64,000 nucleotides of DNA from CALRWV02 sp943371965 (GCA_943371965.1 CALRWV020000004.1:1-64000), one strand, 5' to 3'; shown: positions 34,616-43,886, counted from the stretch's first letter. Program-made: numbers and translations. Notes: a model not told the origin generated them from the letters alone.

Positions 34616-34709
34616 CCCACGAAAAATACTAAAGGAACGAAAATTTAATACAGGATAACTCAATCAATTAAATGTTTTTATATTTCGCTTTTTTCGTCAA
34701 TTTCGTGGG
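34616..34709. repeat. CCCACGAAA inverted-repeat element
   Basis: Left arm CCCACGAAAAATACTAAAGG (34617-34636), right arm ATTTCGCTTTTTTCGTCAAT with TTCGTGGG (34682-34709). It fills the gap between two GT9 genes. Confidence 0.8.
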
Positions 34710-34717
34710 CAAATTCA

Positions 34718-35848
34718 TTATTTCAGAAATTTAGTGGAGTGATATTTCTTGACTTCTTCTATCATCAAATCCAGATCAAGCATTTTCATGCATTCAAGAT
34801 CATAAGGACAAGTTTTCTTCCAGCATGGTGAGCATTCCAACTCTTTCTGGAAAAACTTGACGCCTCGGTTGTACAAACCGATTTCAGTCCAGCAGCTGAC
34901 ACCAAACCAAACGAGAATATATTTTTTCACCGCAATTGAAAGATGCATTCCATATGAATCACCTGTTATGGTTAGATTTGGGAGATTTGCAAAACAGGCT
35001 CCACGTCTGATACTCAGTTTTGTTGGAGTCGAAATAATTTTCCCGGCAAAATGTGAATATATTTCTTCGTTTCTCTGTTCGTCTTCCGGTCCACCCAACA
35101 GGACAATTTTACATTTTCCCCATTCCAGCAAGTTACTGATCAGATATACATGCTGTTCAATGGTCATCTTTTTATTCGGATACAAATAGGAACAACCGGT
35201 ATTGAAACCAACCACAAAATCTTTATCTGTTAGGCCAACTTCTTTTTTATAGTTGGCAGTAAACAATTTTTCTTCTTCAGTAAATTCAAATACGTATTCA
35301 TCATTTTTAAAATCAAGTTCAAAAGTTTCTGCAAGATATTCCTGACCGGTAACCTGATTGATTTTAAATTTAAGATGATCATTGGTTCCGAGTTCATAAT
35401 TGTAAGAAGATTTCTCGTTGAAAGGAATAATCTGACCGTTGGAATTGATTCCAAATCCCAGTCTGTGTTTTGCATTTACTTTTGTTGCCAAAACGCCAGA
35501 ACGCTGAGATTTGTCAACATTCATTACATAATCAAATTCCATCCCTGAGAGAATTGAAAGCGTTTCAAAATCGTAAGCAAATGCCTTGTGGATGTATGGA
35601 TTATTTTCAAGCAAAGGGACAGTTCTCGGAAGTGTAACCCACCAGATGGTTACATCCGGAAATTTTCTTTTGATTGCGGGAAGTTGTGCGGTTGTCATCA
35701 GCACATCACCCATAGCATCAAGATTGATGATCAGAATTTTGGTGCCGAAAGGTTTTGAATCTTTGCATCCATTTACCCAGCAGTCATGATCAGGGTAGCA
35801 GGGTTTGTAACCTGTAAATTTCTTGCAGTCTGGAATTGGTCTGTTCAT
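34718..35848 (-). CDS. Glycosyltransferase family 9 with N-terminal Cys cluster
   Basis: 376 aa. An unusual N-terminus with Cys8, Cys17, Cys23 and Cys28 (CKKFTGYKPC, then CWVNGC) precedes the GT9 core (ILIINLDAMGDVLMTT, WVTLPRTVPLL). The donor half contains GFNTGCSYLYPNKKM and GDSYGMHLSIA. A second Cys group near the end (ECSPCWKKTCPYDLEC) could bind metal together with the N-terminal one; this is inference. Predicted LPS core or surface glycan transferase, adjacent to two other GT9 genes. Confidence 0.85.
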   Translation of the reverse strand: MNRPIPDCKKFTGYKPCYPDHDCWVNGCKDSKPFGTKILIINLDAMGDVLMTTAQLPAIKRKFPDVTIWWVTLPRTVPLLENNPYIHKAFAYDFETLSILSGMEFDYVMNVDKSQRSGVLATKVNAKHRLGFGINSNGQIIPFNEKSSYNYELGTNDHLKFKINQVTGQEYLAETFELDFKNDEYVFEFTEEEKLFTANYKKEVGLTDKDFVVGFNTGCSYLYPNKKMTIEQHVYLISNLLEWGKCKIVLLGGPEDEQRNEEIYSHFAGKIISTPTKLSIRRGACFANLPNLTITGDSYGMHLSIAVKKYILVWFGVSCWTEIGLYNRGVKFFQKELECSPCWKKTCPYDLECMKMLDLDLMIEEVKKYHSTKFLK

Positions 35849-35900
35849 GGTTTTCTCTGAGATGTTAGATTTTAGGTTTTATTCCTGATTTTTTTTTCTG

Positions 35901-36935
35901 TTAATTATCAACTATCAATTGTCCGTTTTTTAATTGAAGCATTTCCTTTACAATTCCAACAACTTCATCCAAATTCAATTCATTCATGCACGGATGGTTG
36001 GGAATTGGACAGTTGAGTTTTTCACAGGCAATGCAATCCAGTTTTTCATTTCTGATCCATCTGTTACCTTCACCGTATGGTGCCCAGTTTTTTGGATTTG
36101 TAGGTCCGAAAATTCCCAACACTTTTGTTCCAACAGCACTTGCAACGTGCATGGGACCAGAATCGTTGACTACAACCACATCAAGTTTGGAAGATGAATA
36201 TCCAACATCAGTAAAGCCTTTATCAGGAAGAAGATTGAATTGAAAATCAGCATTCAATTTGAATTCTTCAAAATCGGACTTTTCACCGGGTCCGTACCCG
36301 ATGAAAATTTCGGCATTCAATTCTTCTTTTAATTTTTTTCCGAGTTCAGCCATCCATTTTCCAGGGAATCTTTTTGAAGGCCAACCACCGGCAAGAAGCA
36401 ATCCGATTTTAAGTTTTGAATCAAAGTGAATGAAAAATTCATCAATGATTTTGGTATTGGCACGGTCAACCGGAAAGTATAATTTTTTATCAACAACCTG
36501 AATGCCCAATGAAGCCATCAGAATAAAATATCGGTCGATGGTACTGATATCCTGATCGTTAGCTGAAACAAGATGGTTATAGGCGTAATTCCGTTTTTTT
36601 GTTTTGAAACCTGCACGGTGAGGAGCGCCACTCAAACGGGTAATCAGGGCTGTTCTTGGATTTCCGTAAAGATCAATTACAAGATCATATTTGTTTTTAC
36701 GGATAATTCCAAGTGTTTTGATCGTTCCGGTTTTACGGATATCAATTCCCAAAACTTTGTTCAGAACCGAAAGACCGTCTAACACCTGATGATTGATGGG
36801 GTCGGTCAGATAGTCAATAGAAGCGTGTTGGAAATGATGTTTCAAATTATGGAAAAGAACGGTTGTCCGAACGACATCACCGGTTCCCCGCGGTTGAATG
36901 ATCAGTATTTTATTGATTTTCTGTGGTTCAATCAC
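35901..36935 (-). CDS. Glycosyltransferase family 9 (ADP-heptose LPS heptosyltransferase-like)
   Basis: 344 aa. GT9 signature ILIIQPRGTGDVVRTTVLFH at the N-terminus. The donor-binding half has LLLAGGWPSKRFPGKWMAEL, VNDSGPMHVASAVGTKVLG and GIFGPTNPKNWAPYG, typical of WaaC/WaaF-like enzymes. The terminal Cys-rich CIACEKLNCPIPNHPCM is common in this family. The last residues (GQLIVDN) are encoded by a TATCAACTATCAATTGTC repeat tract, so the end may be repeat-derived. First gene of the minus-strand GT9 run, divergent from the glycosyltransferase 2 gene. Confidence 0.9.
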   Translation of the reverse strand: MIEPQKINKILIIQPRGTGDVVRTTVLFHNLKHHFQHASIDYLTDPINHQVLDGLSVLNKVLGIDIRKTGTIKTLGIIRKNKYDLVIDLYGNPRTALITRLSGAPHRAGFKTKKRNYAYNHLVSANDQDISTIDRYFILMASLGIQVVDKKLYFPVDRANTKIIDEFFIHFDSKLKIGLLLAGGWPSKRFPGKWMAELGKKLKEELNAEIFIGYGPGEKSDFEEFKLNADFQFNLLPDKGFTDVGYSSSKLDVVVVNDSGPMHVASAVGTKVLGIFGPTNPKNWAPYGEGNRWIRNEKLDCIACEKLNCPIPNHPCMNELNLDEVVGIVKEMLQLKNGQLIVDN

Positions 36936-37007
36936 GGTTGGCTGCTGATTTGTAAAATGTCAAAAATACGTCAATTTCAACGAATCTTCAAAGCCTCTCA
37001 CTGGTTT

Positions 37008-37036
37008 TTGAATTCAAACTGAAAACTGTAACTTTG
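37008..37036 (+). promoter_or_regulatory. Bacteroidota-type promoter upstream of the glycosyltransferase 2 gene
   Basis: TTG at 37008-37010 (within TTTTTG) and TAACTTTG at 37029-37036, 18 bases apart. It matches the TTG/TAnnTTTG pattern with slightly short spacing and sits 85 bp upstream of the start codon. Confidence 0.55.
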
Positions 37037-37120
37037 GAATGAGTTTAGTATTCTGTTATTCAATCCTCCAGATTGAATAGAATAATTGCAATCCAGAGGA
37101 TTGCGTTACAGGAAAGATTT

Positions 37121-37993
37121 ATGAAAGTCAGTGGATTTACAATTGTCAGAAATGCAGTGAAATATGATTATCCGGTTGTGGAATCAATAACATCCATTCT
37201 TCCGGTTTGTGATGAATTTATAGTTTGCGTTGGAAATTCGGAAGATGAAACCCTGCAACTGATCGAATCAATTAATTCACCTAAAATCAAAATTGTTCAT
37301 TCCATTTGGGATGATTCATTGCGTGAAGGCGGGAGAGTTCTTGCTGTTGAAACCGATAAAGCATTTGATGAGGTTTCAGATGATTCCGATTGGGCCTTTT
37401 ATATTCAGGCCGATGAAGTGGTTCATGAAAAATATCATCCGGAAATTCTGGCTCAAATGGAAAAATACAAATCTGATCTTTCCGTTGAAGGACTACTTTT
37501 CAACTATACCCATTTTTATGGCAGTTATGATTTTGTAGGAGATGCGAGAAAATGGTACCGGAAAGAAATCAGAATTATCCGAAATGACAAACAGATCAGA
37601 TCTTACCGTGATGCGCAGGGTTTCCGGAAAAATGGTCAAAAGTTGAAAGTGAAACCGATCGACGCACAGATTTATCATTATGGCTGGGTGAAAGATCCGC
37701 GTCATCAGCAGGAAAAACAGAAAAATTTCCATAAACTCTGGCACTCCGATGAAAAAGTAAAAGATATGGTTGCCGAAGCGGATTCATTCGATTATTCTAC
37801 CATTGATTCTTTGGTTTTATTCAAAGGAACTCATCCGATAGTTATGACTGACCGTTTGAAAAGAATGGACTGGAAATTCGAATTTGATCTTTCAAAGAAA
37901 AAGTTGAGTTTCAAAAACCGGGTTTTATATTTTATTGAGAAGCTGACGGGTGTGAGGTTGTTTGAGTATAGGAATTATGACCTCCTCAAATGA
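37121..37993 (+). CDS. Family 2-type glycosyltransferase
   Basis: 290 aa. The N-terminus MKVSGFTIVRNAVKYDYPVV and ICVGNSEDET-like CVGNSEDETLQLI are typical of GT-A glycosyltransferases of the WaaE/LPS type, with a putative metal motif in FYIQADEVVHE (QADE in place of DxD). The start at 37121 is supported by AGGAAAG 6 bases upstream. It lies head-to-head with the GT9 cluster, consistent with a joint role in core oligosaccharide assembly. The exact sugar is unknown. Confidence 0.83.
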   Translation: MKVSGFTIVRNAVKYDYPVVESITSILPVCDEFIVCVGNSEDETLQLIESINSPKIKIVHSIWDDSLREGGRVLAVETDKAFDEVSDDSDWAFYIQADEVVHEKYHPEILAQMEKYKSDLSVEGLLFNYTHFYGSYDFVGDARKWYRKEIRIIRNDKQIRSYRDAQGFRKNGQKLKVKPIDAQIYHYGWVKDPRHQQEKQKNFHKLWHSDEKVKDMVAEADSFDYSTIDSLVLFKGTHPIVMTDRLKRMDWKFEFDLSKKKLSFKNRVLYFIEKLTGVRLFEYRNYDLLK

Positions 37994-38089
37994 CACTTTT
38001 TATCTGTTTACAGTTTTTGATTTTTATTGATGCTGATTTTGAAAAAGTTTATTTTTCCTTTATTGATTTTTTAAAAAAGTGAGGCTGTT

Positions 38090-39493
38090 ATGAATAAGTT
38101 GATGATACACTACGTTTTAGCTACAATGCAGATTGCACTCTGCTCCATTTGCCAAGCACAAAACCAGATGTACGGATTGGTGCCTTCTGGTGCCGATACC
38201 CGCGTTTACAGCATTGAAGTTAACCCTTCCTTCAGTTTCCAATTATTGGGAAACATGAATACAGTCAAAGCGGGAAGTGGATTGGACTTTAATCCTTTAA
38301 ATGACTCACTGATTTGCTCAACCGGTTATGGAACAGGGTCGGGCTCGAATTTGTACTACATTGATAAATCATCAGGTCAGGCTGTTCTTTTAGGCTCAAC
38401 CGGTTACAGGGCAATTGCCGGATTGGCATTTGATTCAAACGGAAAATTATTCGGAACAGCATCAGCATCGCTTGTGAATGGAGATGCGGTCACACAATTG
38501 ATCCGTATAAATTCATTAACAGGATTGGCTTCTGAAATTGATACCATAAGACTGAACACCAATTCAAGTATTCTTGTTGATGGGATTGATGGCATTGCTT
38601 TCAATCCGTCATCAAACATTTTATATGGAATGTCCGGTTATGCTTTTGACGGCTCACCTGGCGATGTTTTAACCATTGACACGACCACCGCAGTTGCAAC
38701 CTTATTGGGGTCTGTTTTGGAATTGGGTTCGGGAAACCCATTAACGGCAAGCGTTGCCGGATTGTCTTTTGACGCATCGGGTCAGTTGTTTGCCTCAATG
38801 GGGACAAATGACGGCAGAATCATCAGTATAGATTTGACAAATTTTACTTTCACTTATCTTGGGCGTGTTGATACCAACGTTTCTGTTTCAGACATCGCCA
38901 TTCCCAAATCAATATCGTTGCCTGTTGAGCTTTCAGATTTCAATGCAGATCCCAGCAATGATAAAATTACCTTGAGATGGAAGACACATTCTGAAACGCA
39001 AAATTATGGATGGGAAATCGAGCGGTACCTTTCCGGTCAGCCAAAGAATCAACCGAGCTGGAAAATGGTGGGGTTTGTTTCCGGAAAAGTGGAATCGAAA
39101 ACTTTGCAGTCATATCAATTTTCAGACAAACCGGGTTCGGGTCAATTTGGTTACCGGTTGAAACAGATTGATTTGGATGGACATTTTAATTACAGCAATG
39201 TTTTGTCCGTTTCTGTTTCATTGGAAAAATCATTTGAACTTATTGGAAATTATCCAAATCCTTTCAACCCGGAAACAACCATTCAGTTTTATCAGAAAAC
39301 AGGTGGGAACATAAGCCTCGAAATTTTTAATTCATTGGGTCAGGTGATTTCAAATCCTGTAAGCAATTTGGAATTTCCAGCAGGAAATCAGTCTATCAAG
39401 GTTTCGGGAGTCAGCTTTCCAAGCGGAATTTATTTTTACAGACTAACAACTTCATTTGGATCGGTTGTGAAACCGATGATTGTTTTGAAGTAG
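38090..39493 (+). CDS. Secreted protein with type IX sorting domain
   Basis: 467 aa. Signal peptide (1-24, SICQAQ). The N-terminal 250 residues contain beta-propeller-like repeats (GLAFDSNGKLFG, GIAFNPSSNILYGM, GLSFDASGQLFA). A fibronectin-like segment follows (LPVELSDFNADPSNDKITLR, common before T9SS domains), then the C-terminal sorting domain starting at NYPNPFNPETTIQF and ending in GIYFYRLTTSFGSV with a basic/hydrophobic tail. Expected to be exported by the T9SS and attached to or released from the cell surface, linking it to sprA at the left edge. Ligand unknown. Confidence 0.88.
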   Translation: MNKLMIHYVLATMQIALCSICQAQNQMYGLVPSGADTRVYSIEVNPSFSFQLLGNMNTVKAGSGLDFNPLNDSLICSTGYGTGSGSNLYYIDKSSGQAVLLGSTGYRAIAGLAFDSNGKLFGTASASLVNGDAVTQLIRINSLTGLASEIDTIRLNTNSSILVDGIDGIAFNPSSNILYGMSGYAFDGSPGDVLTIDTTTAVATLLGSVLELGSGNPLTASVAGLSFDASGQLFASMGTNDGRIISIDLTNFTFTYLGRVDTNVSVSDIAIPKSISLPVELSDFNADPSNDKITLRWKTHSETQNYGWEIERYLSGQPKNQPSWKMVGFVSGKVESKTLQSYQFSDKPGSGQFGYRLKQIDLDGHFNYSNVLSVSVSLEKSFELIGNYPNPFNPETTIQFYQKTGGNISLEIFNSLGQVISNPVSNLEFPAGNQSIKVSGVSFPSGIYFYRLTTSFGSVVKPMIVLK

Positions 39494-39505
39494 AGAATTC
39501 CTCTT

Positions 39506-39536
39506 AAATCCTTCCCGAATTTTTCGGGAAGGATTT
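39506..39536. terminator. Bidirectional hairpin terminator
   Basis: Perfect 14-bp stem AAATCCTTCCCGAA/TTCGGGAAGGATTT with a TTT loop, between the convergent ends of the T9SS cargo gene (39493) and glyS (39549). Confidence 0.85.
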
Positions 39537-39548
39537 GGGTGGAATTTC

Positions 39549-40844
39549 TTAACCATTTACTTTTTCAGTTAAAAACTGCTTCACTTTATCCAAAGCAATT
39601 CTTTCCTGACGCCCGTCATCTCGGTAACGGACGGTAACGGTTTGATCTTCTTTTGTTTGATGATCAACTGTAAAACAGAATGGTGTTCCTGCTTCATCCA
39701 TCCGTCTGTAACGGCGTCCGATAGCGCCGGAATCATCATAGAATGTTTTGAATGATTTCTGGATGTCACGGAATAAATTATCCGCCAAATCACCCAAACC
39801 GTCTTTTTTCATCAAAGGCAAAACTGCCGCTTTAATTGGTGCAATTTTCGGATGGAATTTCAGAACGGTTCTTAACTCACCACCCATTTCGTCTTCATGA
39901 AAAGCATCAACCAGAAAAGTCAGAATCGAACGGTCACAACCGGCAGACGTTTCTACAATAAAAGGAATGTATTTTTCATTGGCTTCCTGATCAAAATATT
40001 CCTGTTTCTTGCCTGAAAATTCCTGATGGCGTTTCAAATCAAAATCAGTTCTGGAATGGATTCCTTCCAATTCCTGCCAACCGAACGGGAATTCATATTC
40101 AATATCATAAGCATCAGAAGCATAGTGAGCCAACTCTCCCGGTCCATGCTGATGGAAACGGAGTTTGTCTTCTTTGATTCCATGTTTCAGATACCACTGA
40201 AAACGTTCATGACGCCATTTTTCCATCACTTCAGTTTCAGTTCCCGGTTTGATGAAATACTGCATTTCCATCTGTTCGAATTCACGGGTTCTGAAGATAA
40301 AATTCCCGGGTGTGATTTCGTTTCTGAATGCTTTCCCAATCTGAGCAATTCCAAACGGAACTCTTTGGCGCGAAGATTCACGAACATTATGGAAATTGAT
40401 GTAAATTCCCTGAGCCGTTTCCGGACGCAAATAAACGATTGCGGTAGAATCTTCAACAGGTCCCATAAATGTTTTGAACATCAGGTTAAACATTCTTGGT
40501 TCAGTAAAAGAATTTTTTGTTCCGCAGTTTGAACAGGGTTTCGTAATGTCAATTTTATCGGAGCGGAAACGTGCTTTACACTGTTTGCAATCCACCATCG
40601 GATCGGTAAATCCATCAACGTGACCAGAAGCTTTCCAAACCATCGGGTGCATCAAAATGGAAGCATCAATTCCTTCGATATTGTCATGATCGAGCGTCAT
40701 GGAATTCCACCACGCATTTTTCACATTTCTTTTGAGTTCAACGCCCAATGGACCGTAATCCCAACAGGAATTAAGTCCGCCATAAATTTCGCTTGATTGA
40801 AAAACAAATCCGCGTCTTTTCGAAAGGGAGACAATTTTCTCCAT
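39549..40844 (-). CDS. glyS: Glycyl-tRNA synthetase (single-chain, class II dimer type)
   Basis: 431 aa. Class II aaRS: N-terminal KRRGFVFQSSEIYGGLNSCW with DYGPLGVELK, motif 2 region FGIAQIGKAFRNEITP with FRTREFEQME, motif 3 ETSAGCDRSI. Residues CKQC...CSNC (about 82-103) form a zinc-binding-like cluster. The C-terminal anticodon domain begins about residue 335. This is the alpha2 form found in eukaryotes, archaea and some bacteria (including Bacteroidota), not the bacterial GlyQ/GlyS heterotetramer. All key motifs look intact. Confidence 0.94.
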   Translation of the reverse strand: MEKIVSLSKRRGFVFQSSEIYGGLNSCWDYGPLGVELKRNVKNAWWNSMTLDHDNIEGIDASILMHPMVWKASGHVDGFTDPMVDCKQCKARFRSDKIDITKPCSNCGTKNSFTEPRMFNLMFKTFMGPVEDSTAIVYLRPETAQGIYINFHNVRESSRQRVPFGIAQIGKAFRNEITPGNFIFRTREFEQMEMQYFIKPGTETEVMEKWRHERFQWYLKHGIKEDKLRFHQHGPGELAHYASDAYDIEYEFPFGWQELEGIHSRTDFDLKRHQEFSGKKQEYFDQEANEKYIPFIVETSAGCDRSILTFLVDAFHEDEMGGELRTVLKFHPKIAPIKAAVLPLMKKDGLGDLADNLFRDIQKSFKTFYDDSGAIGRRYRRMDEAGTPFCFTVDHQTKEDQTVTVRYRDDGRQERIALDKVKQFLTEKVNG

Positions 40845-41065
40845 GATGTCCTGTGCGATGGTATCCTCCGGGTAAAATCTTGACTTTATTTTTAACTTTC
40901 TGCGAATTTCGGTAAATAAAGAAGGGCTTTCAAGTAAGAATCTGGAAAATCGATTCCCTTAACAGAATAAATACTGATTTTCAGAAAAATTCAGTTAAGT
41001 AAAATCGAAGTTGGAAATTTGATAAAAAGAGAAATTTATTAATGAAAGAATTAAATCTTTTCGTT

Positions 41066-41091
41066 CCTTTCGTCTTTTTCGTGGGGATTGT
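41066..41091. repeat. Right-arm half copy of the TTTCGT/CGTGGG repeat
   Basis: TCGTTCCTTTCGTCTTTTTC then GTGGGG, ending at the stop codon of the exonuclease gene. No clear left arm. Confidence 0.65.
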
Positions 41092-41092
41092 T

Positions 41093-42094
41093 TTAGCTTT
41101 CCTCCGTCTCCCCACTAAATAAAGTATTTAATTCAACAGCATTGTAACCCTGTTCGCATAAGTACCTGCTATATGCTGCATTGTAGCCGTGGGTAACATA
41201 AATATTTTCTGCCCCGGAATTTTTCACAGCTTCGTTCAAAGCATTCCAATCAGCATGATCTGATAAAATAAATCCTTTGTCATAAACCAATCTTTTTCTT
41301 GCCTTTCTGAACTGCATCCAGCCGGAAGCGAAACCAACCGAGTAGGGTTCAAATTGTTTTATCCAATCTGAATTGAGAGCCATTGGTGGAACCAGAACCA
41401 AGCTTTTTTGAAGCAATTCCTTCGGAGTTGAAGATTTCAAATCTGATGTTGAAGGAATATTCTCACCGGAATTTCTGAGAACTTTATTTATTTCCTCAAC
41501 TGATGAATGGGAAAAAATCGGACCAATTGATCGGTCAATATTTGTCAGAAGACGTTGTGCTTTTCCCATCGAATAGGCAAGAATAATACTCGCTTTTCCA
41601 TCTTTCTGGTTTTGTTGCCACCATTTATTTATTTCATTAAAAACTTCCGATTGCGGTTTCCATTGAAAAACAGGCAATCCGAAAGTTGCCTCCGTGATAA
41701 AGTGATGGCATTTCACAGATTCGAAAAGTGGCGTAATGTTGTCAGGTTCCAATTTGTAATCACCTGAAACAACCCAAATTTCGTCCTGATACTCCAGTCG
41801 GATTTGCGCTGATCCTAAAATGTGTCCCGCAGAATGAAACGAAACTTTTACACCGTTATGAAAAACAGTTTCTCCATATTCAACAGTTTGAAGATTGATT
41901 TTTGAACCCAACCGTAACCGCATAACCGATTCTGACTGACGTTGGGACAAGTAAAACTGGTGGCCGGTTCTGGCATGATCTGAATGGGAATGGGTAATCA
42001 ATGCTCTATTTACCGGACGCCAAGGATCGATATAAAAATCTGCCTGAGCACAGTAAATTCCACGGTCAGTAAATTCGAGAAGTTTTTTTTTCAT
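41093..42094 (-). CDS. Ligase-associated DNA exonuclease (metallo-beta-lactamase/beta-CASP fold)
   Basis: 333 aa. The zinc-binding motif THSHSDHA (HxHxDH) is intact, as are SAGHILGSAQI, VSGDYKLEPD, TEATFGLPVF, GFILSDHADW and the closing VTHG, matching the ligase-associated exonuclease family (TIGR04122 type). The family is usually encoded with an ATP-dependent DNA ligase, often plus an Lhr-like helicase and a phosphoesterase, and is thought to act in DNA repair. Here it is divergent from the ligase homologue; helicase and phosphoesterase are absent from the window. Active site looks functional. Confidence 0.88.
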   Translation of the reverse strand: MKKKLLEFTDRGIYCAQADFYIDPWRPVNRALITHSHSDHARTGHQFYLSQRQSESVMRLRLGSKINLQTVEYGETVFHNGVKVSFHSAGHILGSAQIRLEYQDEIWVVSGDYKLEPDNITPLFESVKCHHFITEATFGLPVFQWKPQSEVFNEINKWWQQNQKDGKASIILAYSMGKAQRLLTNIDRSIGPIFSHSSVEEINKVLRNSGENIPSTSDLKSSTPKELLQKSLVLVPPMALNSDWIKQFEPYSVGFASGWMQFRKARKRLVYDKGFILSDHADWNALNEAVKNSGAENIYVTHGYNAAYSRYLCEQGYNAVELNTLFSGETEES

Positions 42095-42200
42095 TTTGGG
42101 TTTTTATTTGTCCCAAAAATAAGAGAATTTAAAATTCTTTGTGCAATTTGGAATTAGGAAAAGTCTGGATTGGTCCACTGGACTTCTTTGGAGGATGTTC

Positions 42201-42267
42201 TGGATTAAAGGATTATTGGATTAATAAAGAAAATGCAATCCGTTAATCCCATAATCCGGCGAATCCC
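42201..42267. repeat. GGATTA/TAATCC heptamer inverted repeat
   Basis: Left half with GGATTAA, GGATTAT, GGATTAA units in 7-8-bp phase (42202-42224). Right half with AATCCGTTAATCCCATAATC-type units (42237-42267). It lies in the divergent gap between the exonuclease and the ligase-like gene, 75 bp before the latter's start. Confidence 0.75.
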
Positions 42268-42341
42268 AATTCAAAGCATTTAAGAAATAAATTCAATCCT
42301 AAGTGTATTTATCTTATTTTCGGAATTAAAAACTACCCACA

Positions 42342-43886
42342 ATGAAAAAATTTGCCGGACTTGTTGAAAATCTTGATCAATCCAAAAGTGATGATTCCAA
42401 AATAAAGTTCCTGGAAGACTATTTTTTTGAAGCCACAGATTTCGATAAACTTTGGGCTATTTATTTACTTTCCGGAAAAAAACTAAAACGGCAGGTTTCT
42501 TCTTTAAAATTGAAAAGTTGGGCGCTTGAATTTTCAGGATTCTCGGAATGGATTTTTGATGAGTCACATAAAATTGTTGGTGACAGTTCAGAAACAGTAA
42601 CCCTTATTCTTCCTCCGCCTTCCAATCCTGCAGAACAGTCACTTTCTCATTGGGTTGAATATATTTTTCAGTTTGAAAATCTGAATGAAAAAGAAAAAAA
42701 ACAGTTTCAGTTTGATGCTTGGAGTCAGATGCAGGCAAAGGAAAGATTTGTTTTCAATAGACTGATTTCCGGTAGATTCCGGTCGCCTGTTTCAATTAAC
42801 GAATTGGTGAAACCACTTTCAAAAACAGTGAAACTTGATGAATCAGCCCTGACAGTTAAACTCTCAGAAAATTGGTCTCCAACTGATCTGACTTTTAAAA
42901 GGTTTTTTGAGTCTACGAATACTTTTGATTCTATTTCGAAACCTTATCCTTTTCTTTCAACCGAGCTTTTTAATGGTGAAGTTTCAGATTTGGGGAATCC
43001 TCAAAACTGGTTTTCAGAATGGAATTTTGGTGGAATCAGATCACAACTGATTTACAGAAAAAATAAAATCTTTCTCTGGTCGGAAAACGGGGACTTGCTG
43101 ACAAAAAATCTTCCTGATTTCGAGCAATTAAAAAAATTGAACACAGTTGAATTTGTCGTTGAAGGAGAACTGATGTTATTGGAAAATGAAAAATTAATTC
43201 CTATTCGTTCAGGAAAAAACACAATATCGAACAAATCAATAAATCAAAGCTTTTTTATAGCTTCCGATATCCATGAAATTGACGGAAATGATTTGCGGGA
43301 AAAATCATATTCAGAACGCAGATCAATTCTTGAAAAGTTAATACCGCAATTCAATTTACCTGATCACATACAGAGTTCTCCAAAAATTGATTTTCAAAAC
43401 TGGAATGACCTGAATCTGAAAAGAACAACTGCCAGAGATTGGTTTGCAGATCATCTGGTTTTAAAAAGTAAAAGGAAACCTGAAAAACTGTTGAGATGGA
43501 AACCGGATTTGCTTTCAATTTATGCAGTTTTGATTTATGCCCAAAAAGACGACTCAAAACCATCTGATTTTTTTAATCTTTATTCTTTTGGGATCTGGAA
43601 TTCAGCAGGGATTTTGGTTCCAATTGCAAAAACGGGTTTTGGATTGTCTGAATTTGAAATGAAAGAAATTGATTCCTTTATCAAAAACAATGTGATCGAA
43701 AAATTCGGTCCGGTTCGCACGGTAAAGCCTGATCTGGTTTTTGAAATAGGCTTTGAAGGAATCAACAAGTCCAGCCGTCATAAGTCAGGTGTTTCATTAC
43801 ATTCGCCAAAAATATTAAACCGGCAAAAAACCAGAAAACCTGAAGATGCCTCAACTTTGGATCAATTAAGACAATATCTGAAATAA
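42342..43886 (+). CDS. ATP-dependent DNA ligase homologue lacking the catalytic lysine (pseudo-ligase)
   Basis: 514 aa. The whole chain follows the ligase-associated ATP-dependent ligase family (TIGR04120 type): N-terminal DNA-binding domain (ESHKIVGDSSETVTLILPPP, ERFVFNRLISGRFR), nucleotidyltransferase core, and OB domain ending in FEGINKSSRHKSG. However, motif I, normally Glu-x-Lys-Trp/Tyr-Asp-Gly-Ile-Arg, reads EWNFGGIR: Lys is Asn228 and Asp is Gly230. The WSRGEE segment is WSENGD. Motif IV EGLMLK is DHLVLK. The motif V region is shortened. The frame is uninterrupted, so this is a conserved-length pseudoenzyme rather than a simple frameshift. A structural or DNA-end-binding role is inferred. 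Confidence 0.85.
   Translation: MKKFAGLVENLDQSKSDDSKIKFLEDYFFEATDFDKLWAIYLLSGKKLKRQVSSLKLKSWALEFSGFSEWIFDESHKIVGDSSETVTLILPPPSNPAEQSLSHWVEYIFQFENLNEKEKKQFQFDAWSQMQAKERFVFNRLISGRFRSPVSINELVKPLSKTVKLDESALTVKLSENWSPTDLTFKRFFESTNTFDSISKPYPFLSTELFNGEVSDLGNPQNWFSEWNFGGIRSQLIYRKNKIFLWSENGDLLTKNLPDFEQLKKLNTVEFVVEGELMLLENEKLIPIRSGKNTISNKSINQSFFIASDIHEIDGNDLREKSYSERRSILEKLIPQFNLPDHIQSSPKIDFQNWNDLNLKRTTARDWFADHLVLKSKRKPEKLLRWKPDLLSIYAVLIYAQKDDSKPSDFFNLYSFGIWNSAGILVPIAKTGFGLSEFEMKEIDSFIKNNVIEKFGPVRTVKPDLVFEIGFEGINKSSRHKSGVSLHSPKILNRQKTRKPEDASTLDQLRQYLK

Noticed and set aside
42342..43886. Frameshift or assembly error as the cause of the missing ligase motifs
   Set aside because: The flanking residues of motif I (GIRSQLI) and later conserved blocks stay in the same frame, so a local frameshift does not explain the substitutions.
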